This document shows positions 1-7,164 of a stretch of 64,000 nt of DNA, one piece after another; the first letter of the stretch is position 1; every line of letters begins with the position of its first letter. Source of the stretch: Streptomyces nitrosporeus. GTDB taxonomy: Bacteria; Actinomycetota; Actinomycetes; Streptomycetales; Streptomycetaceae. The translations under genes and the position numbers were made by a program. The DNA lies in NCBI RefSeq assembly GCF_008704555.1, contig NZ_CP023702.1, positions 620,001 through 684,000 of the forward strand, given 5' to 3'. Under the pieces are notes generated by a model. That model saw only the letters and a list, made by a program, of their open reading frames with translations, did not search any database and was not told the origin of the DNA.

Positions 1-233
1 TGCCCCGCCAGCCCACGGTCCACAGACCGAAAGTGAACCTGTCAGCAGGAGTGGGAGTGAAGCGTTCCGTCATCGTCTGTCCGCCTTCGCATGCGTCGGG
101 TGAGGCACCGGCCGCCCCGGGTCACCGATTTGTTCAGTAACATTATTAATCATGCACGGGACTCCCTGTCGACGTAACCCCCCTGCAGGTCGAAAGCCGG
201 TCGCCTCTGGTCGGAAAGCCTTCGATCACGTAA

Positions 234-254
234 TTTGTTCGTCGCACGATCAAA
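234..254 (+). promoter_or_regulatory. candidate operator upstream of xylulokinase
   Basis: An imperfect inverted repeat, TTTGTTCGT-cgc-ACGATCAAA (8 of 9 arm positions match), ends 26 bases before the xylB start. ROK-family xylose repressors often bind AT-rich palindromes of this kind in front of xyl genes, so it is a plausible xylose-responsive operator. The regulator is not in the window. The rest of bases 1-280 shows an AT-rich patch near 126-152 that could serve a divergent gene to the left; I see no coding sequence there. Confidence 0.35.
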
Positions 255-280
255 ATCAGCATGCGAGGAAGAGGTAGCCC

Positions 281-1762
281 ATGCCGCCGCGTACCGTCGT
301 CATCGGCGTGGACAGTTCCACCCAGTCCACCAAGGCGGCCGTCACCGACGCCGTGACCGGCGAGCTGCTCGCCGTCGGCCGGGCCCCGCACGTGGTCACG
401 GGTGAGGGCGGTGCCCGCGAGAGCGATCCCGAGATCTGGTGGCGGGCCCTGTGCGACGCGGTGGCCGCGGGGATGAAGGAGTCCGGTCTGGCCGCGTCCT
501 CGGTCACCGGCATCGCCGTGGCCGGCCAGCAGCACGGCCTGGTGGTGCTCGACCGGTCCGGCCGCCCGCTGCGCCCGGCGCTCCTGTGGAACGACACCCG
601 GTCCGCGCCGCAGGCGGCGGCGCTGACCGCCGCGCTGGGCGGGCCGGAGGCGTGGACCGCGCGGACCGGGACGGTGCCGGTCGCCTCCATGACGGCGTCG
701 AAGTGGCAGTGGCTGCGGGAGAACGACCCGGCGAGCGCGGGGGCGGCGGCCGCGGTGCGGCTGCCGCACGACTTCCTGACCGAGCGGCTCGCGGGTGTCG
801 CGGCGACCGACCCGGGTGACGCGTCGGGCACCTGCTGGTACTCGACCAGGACCGGTTCCTACGACCCGGAACTGCTGTCCCTGCTCGGTCTGGACGAGGC
901 CCTGCTGCCGCCGGTCGCCGCCACCGGCGGGGTGCGCGTCGGCTCGCTGACCCCCTCGGCGGCCGAGGCGCTCGGCCTGCCGGCCGGGATCGCGGTCGCG
1001 GCCGGCACCGGCGACAACATGAGCGCGGCGGTCGGGCTGGGGCTGGGCGGGAGCGGACTGCTGGACCACCCGGTGCTGAGCCTCGGCACCTCGGGGACGG
1101 TCTTCGCCGCCTCCCGCACCAGGCCCGCGTCCACCGCGCTGTCCGGTTTCGCGGCGGCCGACGGTACGTACCTCCCGTTGGCCTGCACCCTCAACTGCAC
1201 CCTGGCCGTCGACAAGGTCGCCTCCCTGTTCGGGCTGCACCGGGACGACACGTCGCCGGGGGGCGAGGCCGTGCTGCTGCCCTTCCTGGACGGTGAGCGC
1301 ACGCCCGATCTGCCGCTCTCCGCGGGCCTGCTGACCGGGCTGCGGCACGACACCACCCCGCAGCAGCTGCTGGGTGCCGCCTACGAGGGGGCGGCCTTCA
1401 CCGTGCTGCGGGCGATGGACGAGCTGCTGCGGGCATGCGGTCTCGACCCGGCCGACCCGGAGGTGGCCGCCCGGCCGCTGCGGCTGATCGGCGGCGGGGC
1501 GCAGGGCCGTACCTGGGTGGAGACGGTCCGCAGGCTCTCCGGACGCCCGCTGATCGTGCCCGCCGGAGGCGAACTGGTCGCCCGGGGCGCGGCGGCGCTC
1601 GCCGCTTCCGCGGCCGGCGGCGGCGACCCGGTCGCGGTGGCGACGGGCTGGAACTCCACCTCCCAGGACACCGAACTCCCGGCGGTGGAGCGGGACACGG
1701 AGACCTGGGAGCGGGTCGGGTCGGTGCTGGACCGGTCCGCCGGTCCGCTGCTCGGCGGCTGA
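281..1762 (+). CDS. xylB: xylulokinase (FGGY carbohydrate kinase)
   Basis: Phosphorylates D-xylulose with ATP to D-xylulose 5-phosphate, the entry to the pentose phosphate pathway; cytoplasmic. The 493-residue product has the length of XylB. The N-terminal ATPase-fold begins with VIGVDSSTQSTKAAV, the FGGY_N phosphate-binding loop. Also visible are GQQHGLV and the substrate-contacting WNDTRS, the catalytic-base region GTGDNMSAAVG near residue 244, the LGTSGT loop, and the C-terminal IGGGAQGRTW motif of FGGY_C. The ATG follows GAGGAAGAGG at good spacing. A strong hairpin terminator follows, so it is probably monocistronic on this side. It fits the xyloglucan locus downstream, which would release xylose. 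Other FGGY kinases (gluconate, ribulose) are possible but the motif set favours XylB. Confidence 0.9.
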   Translation: MPPRTVVIGVDSSTQSTKAAVTDAVTGELLAVGRAPHVVTGEGGARESDPEIWWRALCDAVAAGMKESGLAASSVTGIAVAGQQHGLVVLDRSGRPLRPALLWNDTRSAPQAAALTAALGGPEAWTARTGTVPVASMTASKWQWLRENDPASAGAAAAVRLPHDFLTERLAGVAATDPGDASGTCWYSTRTGSYDPELLSLLGLDEALLPPVAATGGVRVGSLTPSAAEALGLPAGIAVAAGTGDNMSAAVGLGLGGSGLLDHPVLSLGTSGTVFAASRTRPASTALSGFAAADGTYLPLACTLNCTLAVDKVASLFGLHRDDTSPGGEAVLLPFLDGERTPDLPLSAGLLTGLRHDTTPQQLLGAAYEGAAFTVLRAMDELLRACGLDPADPEVAARPLRLIGGGAQGRTWVETVRRLSGRPLIVPAGGELVARGAAALAASAAGGGDPVAVATGWNSTSQDTELPAVERDTETWERVGSVLDRSAGPLLGG

Positions 1763-1778
1763 CGGCCGCTCGGTACGG

Positions 1779-1818
1779 GGCCCGGCGCGGGCCCTTCGGC
1801 CCGCGCCGGGCCGGTTTT
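1779..1818 (+). terminator. intrinsic terminator after xylB
   Basis: A perfect 15-bp GC-rich stem (1779-1793 with 1798-1812) with a CTTC loop is followed by GGTTTTGG. It lies directly after the xylB stop and is a convincing rho-independent terminator. Confidence 0.85.
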
Positions 1819-1852
1819 GGGGATGATCGAGGATCTTCAATAAGATCCGTCG

Positions 1853-3130
1853 ATGATCACACGAATACGGCTGAGGGCCGGGGTGTGCGTACTGCTCGCC
1901 ACCCTGGCCGCCGGGCTGGGCACCGCCCTCCCCGCCGCCGCCGGCGAACCCCCCTCCGCCCTGACGCCCAAGGTCGAACTCGTCCTGGACGTCAGCGGTT
2001 CCATGCGCACCCGCGACATCGACGGCCAGTCCCGGATGAGCGCCGCCAAGCAGGCGTTCAACGACGTCCTGGACGCGGTGCCCGAGGAGGTCCAGCTCGG
2101 CATCCGGACGCTGGGCGCCGACTATCCGGGCGACGACCGCAAGGTCGGCTGCAAGGACACCCGGCAGCTCTACCCGGTCGGCCCGCTGGACCGCACCGAG
2201 GCCAAGACGGCGGTCGCGACGCTCGCGCCGACCGGCTGGACCCCGATCGGCCCGGCCCTGCTGGGCGCGGCCGACGACCTCGAAGGCGGGGAGGCCACCC
2301 GGCGGATCGTCCTGATCACCGACGGCGAGGACACCTGCGGGCCGCTCGACCCGTGCGAGGTGGCGCGTGACATCGCGGCGCGCGGGATCCACCTGGTCAT
2401 CGACACGCTGGGCCTGGTGCCGAACGCCAAGATCCGGCAGCAGCTGACCTGTATCGCCGAGGCCACCGGCGGCACCTACACCGCCGTCCAGCACGCCGAC
2501 GAGCTCTCCGGCCGGGTCAAGCAGCTGGTGGACCGGGCCGCCGAGCCCACCGTCACCCCGGTCGCCACCGAGGGCGCGGGCAGCTGCGAGGCCGCCCCGC
2601 AGCTGCGGGATGGCCTCTACACCGACCGCCAGGAGACCGGCAAGCACCGCTGGTACCGGGTGGACGTGCTGCCCGGCCAGGAACTGCGCGCGTCGGTGAG
2701 CGTGTCGGCCGACCGTGCCGTGCGCGAGGACTACGGGATCCTGCTGCGCGCGGTGACCGTCCACGGCCGTGAGATCGTCCGGGGCGCCGAGGCCGGCACG
2801 GGACGTACGGACGCGATCTCCACCGGGCTGCGCTATCCGAAGGCCGAACTCGACGGCGTGGACGGCGACGTGAAGCCGGCGGCGGAGACCGTCTGCCTCC
2901 AGCTCGGCAACTCCTTCTCCACCCCCGCCTCCGTGAAGACCACCCCGGGCATGCCCGTGGAGCTGACCATCGACCTGGTGGACGGGCCCGACGAGGCGTC
3001 CGACGTGGCCGCGTTCGGCCTGGGCCGCGGCTGGTGGCTGCTGGGCCTCATGGTCCTGACCGGACTGATCGCCGGCCTGCTGTTCGGCTGGATCTCGCGC
3101 TGGCGCATCGCCGTCTGGAGGACCAACTGA
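1853..3130 (+). CDS. secreted membrane-anchored von Willebrand factor A protein
   Basis: A 425-residue exported protein. Residues 1-30 form a signal peptide ending near PAAAGEPP. A vWA domain occupies about residues 35-215, opening with VELVLDVSGSMR, a complete MIDAS DxSxS motif, followed by the conserved Thr in GWTPIGPAL and the TDGEDTCG metal-site Asp. A beta-rich region follows, then a single transmembrane helix (WWLLGLMVLTGLIAGLLFGW) and a short basic tail. It probably binds a protein ligand through a divalent metal on the outer membrane face. Several cysteines in the vWA domain suggest disulfides. The next gene starts on the last base of its stop codon, so the two are translationally coupled. 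The ribosome binding site before the ATG is weak. The exact role is unknown. Confidence 0.85.
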   Translation: MITRIRLRAGVCVLLATLAAGLGTALPAAAGEPPSALTPKVELVLDVSGSMRTRDIDGQSRMSAAKQAFNDVLDAVPEEVQLGIRTLGADYPGDDRKVGCKDTRQLYPVGPLDRTEAKTAVATLAPTGWTPIGPALLGAADDLEGGEATRRIVLITDGEDTCGPLDPCEVARDIAARGIHLVIDTLGLVPNAKIRQQLTCIAEATGGTYTAVQHADELSGRVKQLVDRAAEPTVTPVATEGAGSCEAAPQLRDGLYTDRQETGKHRWYRVDVLPGQELRASVSVSADRAVREDYGILLRAVTVHGREIVRGAEAGTGRTDAISTGLRYPKAELDGVDGDVKPAAETVCLQLGNSFSTPASVKTTPGMPVELTIDLVDGPDEASDVAAFGLGRGWWLLGLMVLTGLIAGLLFGWISRWRIAVWRTN

Positions 3131-3966
3131 TGGGTACCACCCGCAGGAACCGCCTGGTGCGCGCCTGCGCGGGCACACTGCTCGCCGGGGCCGCGCTGTT
3201 CACCTCGGCCGCGGTGGCCGTCGCCGACGGCCCGTCGGCGGGCGCGAGCCCCGCCGGGGACGGGTCCGCCGGGCCGACGGAGGCCGGTACCACCTTCCGT
3301 ACCGCCACACCCGTCCAGGAGGGGCAGACCGCGACGGCCGAAGCCTCCACGGGCGACTACCTGTACTGGGCCGTCCCCGTGGACGCGGGCCGGCGGGCCA
3401 CCGTGCACGCGAAGGTGACGCTCCCCGAAAACGCGGCCCGGCACGGCGCGTCGACCTGGCAGGTGGACGTCTACGACGGACTGCGCCGCCGCCAGGCGTG
3501 CGTGTACGGCCACCAGACCCGCAAGGCCCAGCCGGACGCGGGCAGCGTGGAGCTGTCCTGTGTGCTGCGTACCGTGCGCGCCTGGTCAGAGCCGTGGGCG
3601 AACGACCCGCTGCCGGGCAGTTACTACGTGCGGCTGACTGTCGTGGACCTGGCCGAGGAGGACCTCGGGCTGCCGGTCCGGGCCGAGGTCAGGGTCACCG
3701 CGGCCGACGAGGGCGGCGCCGCCGACGTGGACGGCACACTCGCCGAGCCGCTGGTCCCGGGGATCTCGGCCGCGCGGGCGCCGTCCGGCGACAGCGGTGA
3801 CGGCACACCGGGCACCGGCCCCGAGGACGGCTGGGCGTCGGGCTGGTGGACCTCCCGCTGGCTGTGGACCGCGGGCGGTGGCGTACTGGCCGCGCTCGCC
3901 GGGGTGTTCGGATACGGACTCACCCGCGGCTCCGGTCGTCCGGCCGGGATCCCGCCGGGCGTCTGA
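3130..3966 (+). CDS. exported membrane-anchored partner of the vWA protein
   Basis: A 278-residue protein of unknown function. The ATG shares its A with the stop codon of the vWA gene (TGATG) and is preceded by CTGGAGG, so this start is preferred over an upstream in-frame one. It has an N-terminal signal sequence (LLAGAALFTSAAVAVADG), an extracytoplasmic beta-rich domain of about 190 residues with two cysteines, a Gly/Asp/Ser-rich linker, and a C-terminal transmembrane helix (GGGVLAALAGVFGYGL). The topology mirrors its upstream neighbour. The coupling suggests that both proteins form one envelope complex. I do not recognise the central domain. Confidence 0.75.
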   Translation: MGTTRRNRLVRACAGTLLAGAALFTSAAVAVADGPSAGASPAGDGSAGPTEAGTTFRTATPVQEGQTATAEASTGDYLYWAVPVDAGRRATVHAKVTLPENAARHGASTWQVDVYDGLRRRQACVYGHQTRKAQPDAGSVELSCVLRTVRAWSEPWANDPLPGSYYVRLTVVDLAEEDLGLPVRAEVRVTAADEGGAADVDGTLAEPLVPGISAARAPSGDSGDGTPGTGPEDGWASGWWTSRWLWTAGGGVLAALAGVFGYGLTRGSGRPAGIPPGV

Positions 3967-3992
3967 CACCGCGCCGGTCCCGGAACGGTCCG

Positions 3993-4016
3993 GACGGCCC
4001 CTGGCGAAGGGCCGTC
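3993..4016 (+). terminator. hairpin between partner gene and Usp gene
   Basis: An 8-bp perfect stem, GACGGCCC-N8-GGGCCGTC, sits 27 bases after the preceding stop. No T-tract follows, so it may be a Streptomyces-type terminator, or an operator for the universal stress protein gene. Confidence 0.4.
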
Positions 4017-4123
4017 GTGCAGGTCACAGACCTGTCCGGCGGCCCTTCGGCGTGCCGGGGCGAAGCGGGCGGGAGCGCCGGGGAGAGGATGGCGGTGAGA
4101 TTCCCTTTCCTCTGGAGGCCATC

Positions 4124-4996
4124 ATGTCGGACACCGTCACCGTCGGGCTGGACGGAACCGGCCACTCCCTCGCCGCCGCCGGCTGGGCGGCGCGCGAGGC
4201 CGGACTGCGGGGCGCGGCGCTGCGCCTGGTCCACGCCTGGGCGTGGCGTCCCGGCGACACGGGTTACGTCGGGGACCGCGACTCCGAGGAGCGCATGGTG
4301 CGGGCCATGCTGAGCGATGCCGAGGCCCGGGTGACCGCGGACCACCCCGGCCTGGAGGTGGACGCCGAACTGCTGGTCGGTGACCCGGTGTCCACCCTGG
4401 TCGCCGAGGCCGCCGGGGCCGGGATACTGGTGCTCGGCTCACGGGGTTACGGGACCCTCGCCGGGTACCTCGTCGGTTCGGTCTCGCTGCACGTGCTGCG
4501 CCGGACGGCCCGGCCGGTCGTCATGGTGCGCGAGACGGGGAAGGACTCCCCCGCGCCCGGAGCGTCCCGGGGGGTCGTCGTCGGTGTCCAGGACGCCGAG
4601 GAGGAGAGCGGCCGGGTGCTGGACTTCGCGTTCGCCATGGCGGCCGAGCGCGGGGTGCCGCTGCGCGCCGTGTACGCGTGGGAGCTTCCGCCGGTCCTCA
4701 TGTGGAGCCCGGGTTCGCTCTGGGTGGCCCAGCAGCAGGGCGGCCTCGAACCGGTGCACCGGGAGATCCTGGCCGCGGCCCTGCGGCCGTGGCGCGAGAA
4801 GTACCCCCGGGTCGAGGTGGTCGAGCACGTCCGGGCGGGTTCGGCCTCCGAGGTGCTGCTGCCGTACGCCGGGGAGGCGGAACTGCTGGTGGTCGGCCGC
4901 CGCACCCCTGAGCCCGGTGTGCGCAGGCTGGGCCCGGTCACCCACGCGATGCTGCACCACGCGCCGTGCGCCGTGGCGGTGGTCCCGCACCTCTGA
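4124..4996 (+). CDS. universal stress protein with two UspA domains
   Basis: A 290-residue cytoplasmic protein made of two tandem Usp domains (about 1-140 and 150-290). The first has the ATP-binding signature G-x2-G-x9-G-S (GSRGYGTLAGYLVGSVS) and so probably binds ATP. The second has the Usp fold pattern, but its motif is degenerate (GRRTPEPGVRRLGPVTH), so it may not bind nucleotide. The ATG follows TGGAGG by six bases. Tandem Usp proteins in actinobacteria are commonly induced by hypoxia or stationary phase through DevR/OsdR-type regulators. I could not identify a definite box of that kind upstream. It stands alone between two hairpins. Confidence 0.88.
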   Translation: MSDTVTVGLDGTGHSLAAAGWAAREAGLRGAALRLVHAWAWRPGDTGYVGDRDSEERMVRAMLSDAEARVTADHPGLEVDAELLVGDPVSTLVAEAAGAGILVLGSRGYGTLAGYLVGSVSLHVLRRTARPVVMVRETGKDSPAPGASRGVVVGVQDAEEESGRVLDFAFAMAAERGVPLRAVYAWELPPVLMWSPGSLWVAQQQGGLEPVHREILAAALRPWREKYPRVEVVEHVRAGSASEVLLPYAGEAELLVVGRRTPEPGVRRLGPVTHAMLHHAPCAVAVVPHL

Positions 4997-5003
4997 CCCG
5001 GTG

Positions 5004-5028
5004 GGGCCGGGGCGTGGGGCCCCGGCCC
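5004..5028 (+). terminator. hairpin after universal stress protein gene
   Basis: GGGCCGGGG-N7-CCCCGGCCC forms a perfect 9-bp GC stem eight bases after the stop codon. There is no T-tract, which is common for Streptomyces terminators. Confidence 0.5.
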
Positions 5029-5087
5029 GGCGCCCGGCCGGCGTCCGGCCGGCGGCAGGGGCGTGAGGAGGCCGCGGCGGCCGCCGG

Positions 5088-5118
5088 TTGACCTCAAGCA
5101 AAGTCGAGGCCTTAGCGT
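5088..5118 (+). promoter_or_regulatory. SoxR-type promoter with SoxR box
   Basis: A -35 element TTGACC (5088-5093) and a -10 element TAGCGT (5113-5118) are separated by 19 bp, the overlong spacer typical of MerR-family-activated promoters. The spacer overlaps the near-perfect dyad CCTCAAGCAAAGTCGAGG (5092-5109), which matches the established SoxR box CCTCAAG-N4-CTTGAGG except for one right-arm base. In S. coelicolor SoxR activates a small set of export and redox genes, including an ABC transporter. No soxR gene is in this window. Confidence 0.8.
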
Positions 5119-5157
5119 TCGCCGCGTACCGATCCCACTCCCGGAGGCATCGTTCCC

Positions 5158-7056
5158 ATGAACATGGAAGTCACGGCCTGGTCCTCGCTGCACAGCGCGA
5201 TGAACGCCCAGGAGGGCCGCAGACCCTTCTCCCGGGCCACCCTCCGCCGTATCGCGGCGTTCGCCCGGCCGCACCGGAGCCGGATCATCCGCTTCCTGCT
5301 GGTGAGTGTGGCCACCGCGCTGCTGGCGGTGGCCACACCCGTGCTGGCCGGGCAGGTCGTCGACTCGATCGTCGAGGGGGACGACTCTGGTACCGTCACC
5401 CGGCTCGCCCTGCTGATCGCCCTCATCGCCGTGTCGGAGGCGGCCCTCGCGCTCCTCACCCGGTGGCTGTCGGCGACGCTGGGCGAGGGGCTGATCCTGG
5501 ACCTGCGCACGGCGGTCTTCGACCATGTGCAGCGGATGCCGGTCGCCTTCTTCACCCGCACCCGGACGGGCGCGCTGGTCAGCCGGCTCAACAACGATGT
5601 GATCGGCGCCCAGCGGGCGTTCAGCAACACGCTCTCCGGGGTCGTGTCCAACCTGGTCACCCTGCTGCTGACACTCGCCGTGATGCTGACCCTGTCCTGG
5701 CAGATCACCCTGCTCGCCCTGGTCCTGCTGCCGGTGTTCGTCGTACCCGCCCGGCGGCTGGGTTCGCGCATGGCGGCGCTCCAGCGGGAGGCCGCCGGAC
5801 ACAACGCCAGTATGGGGACGAGGATGACGGAGCGTTTCTCCGCGCCGGGCGCCACCCTGGTCAAGCTGTTCGGCCGCCCCGCGGAGGAGTCCGCGGCCTT
5901 CGCGGCGAGGGCGGGCCGGGTACGGGACATCGGGGTCCGTACGGCGATGCTCCAGTCGACGTTCATCACGGCGCTCACCCTGGTCTCGGCACTGGCGCTG
6001 GCCCTGGTCTACGGGCTCGGCGGCCACTACGCGCTGCGCGGCAGCCTGGAGCCCGGCGCGGTCGTCGCCCTGGCCCTGCTGCTGACCCGGCTCTACGCGC
6101 CGCTGACCGCTCTGGCCGGGGCGCGGGTCGAGGTGATGAGCGCGCTGGTCAGCTTCGAGCGGGTCTTCGAGATCCTCGACCTGAAGCCGCTGATCGCCGA
6201 GAAGCCGGACGCCCGGCGGGTGCCGGACGGACCGGTGTCCGTGGAGTTCGACGGGGTGTCCTTCGGCTACCCGTCCGCCGACAAGGTCTCCCTCGCCTCG
6301 CTGGAGGAGGTCGCCACGCTCGACGCACGGGGCGGCGGGACCGTGCTCCACGACGTCTCCTTCAGGGCGGAACCCGGGCAGACGGTGGCCCTGGTCGGCT
6401 CCTCGGGAGCGGGCAAGTCGACCGTCGCACAGCTCCTCCCCCGGCTGTACGACGCCGATTCCGGCACCGTGCGGCTGGGCGGCGTGGACGTACGCGACCT
6501 GAGCGCGGACTCGATCCGCGCCACCCTGGGCATGGTCACCCAGGACGGCCACCTCTTCCACGAGTCGGTGCGGGCCAATCTGCTGCTGGCCCGGCCCGAC
6601 GCGTCGGAGGAGGACATCTGGGACGCGCTGCGCCGCTCCCGGCTGGAGGGCCTGGTCGCCTCCCTGCCCGACGGGCTGGACACGATCGTCGGGGAGCGGG
6701 GCTACCGGCTCTCCGGCGGGGAGCGCCAGCGCCTCACCATCGCCCGGCTGCTGCTGGCACGTCAGCGGGTGGTCATCCTCGACGAGGCGACCGCGCACCT
6801 GGACTCCACCTCGGAGGCCGCGGTGCAGGAGGCCCTGGCCGAGGCGCTGGAGGGCCGCACCGCGGTGGTGATCGCCCACCGGCTGTCCACGGTGCGGGCC
6901 GCGGATCTGATCCTGGTGGTCGAGGCGGGCCGGATCGTCGAGCGCGGCACCCACGACGAACTGCTGGCGCTGGAGGGGCGGTACGCCCAGCTCCACCGCA
7001 CCCAGTTCGACCGGCGGGGGCCCCGGGAGACCGAGCCCGTGGAGTCCGTGGGCTGA
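5158..7056 (+). CDS. ABC exporter half-transporter (fused TMD-NBD), probably SoxR-controlled
   Basis: A 632-residue ABC exporter of the multidrug/lipid type, expected to act as a homodimer in the cytoplasmic membrane. Residues about 40-330 form the six-helix transmembrane domain. The nucleotide-binding domain covers about 350-615 with Walker A GSSGAGKST, Q-loop VTQDGHLF, signature LSGGERQR, Walker B VVILDEAT and switch IAHRLS. The ATG lies ten bases after GGAGG; a second ATG two codons later is possible. The SoxR-type promoter suggests that it exports redox-active molecules such as pigments or quinone-like antibiotics, the role proposed for the SoxR-dependent ABC transporter of S. coelicolor. 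An insert of about 15 residues before the Walker A region is slightly longer than usual. The substrate itself cannot be read from sequence. Confidence 0.9.
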   Translation: MNMEVTAWSSLHSAMNAQEGRRPFSRATLRRIAAFARPHRSRIIRFLLVSVATALLAVATPVLAGQVVDSIVEGDDSGTVTRLALLIALIAVSEAALALLTRWLSATLGEGLILDLRTAVFDHVQRMPVAFFTRTRTGALVSRLNNDVIGAQRAFSNTLSGVVSNLVTLLLTLAVMLTLSWQITLLALVLLPVFVVPARRLGSRMAALQREAAGHNASMGTRMTERFSAPGATLVKLFGRPAEESAAFAARAGRVRDIGVRTAMLQSTFITALTLVSALALALVYGLGGHYALRGSLEPGAVVALALLLTRLYAPLTALAGARVEVMSALVSFERVFEILDLKPLIAEKPDARRVPDGPVSVEFDGVSFGYPSADKVSLASLEEVATLDARGGGTVLHDVSFRAEPGQTVALVGSSGAGKSTVAQLLPRLYDADSGTVRLGGVDVRDLSADSIRATLGMVTQDGHLFHESVRANLLLARPDASEEDIWDALRRSRLEGLVASLPDGLDTIVGERGYRLSGGERQRLTIARLLLARQRVVILDEATAHLDSTSEAAVQEALAEALEGRTAVVIAHRLSTVRAADLILVVEAGRIVERGTHDELLALEGRYAQLHRTQFDRRGPRETEPVESVG

Positions 7057-7164
7057 CGGGCGGGGCCGGGGGCACCGCTCCCCGCCCGGCGACTCCGGCG
7101 GCTCCGGCCGCCGACCGCCGCCTGACCGGGGGTCAGGGGACGGGCGGCGGCGGGGCGGGCGCGG

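Noticed and set aside
146..3178. Very long open reading frame on the minus strand
   Set aside because: It is the antisense shadow of xylB and the vWA gene; its product is low-complexity Arg/Gly/Ala sequence without any domain.
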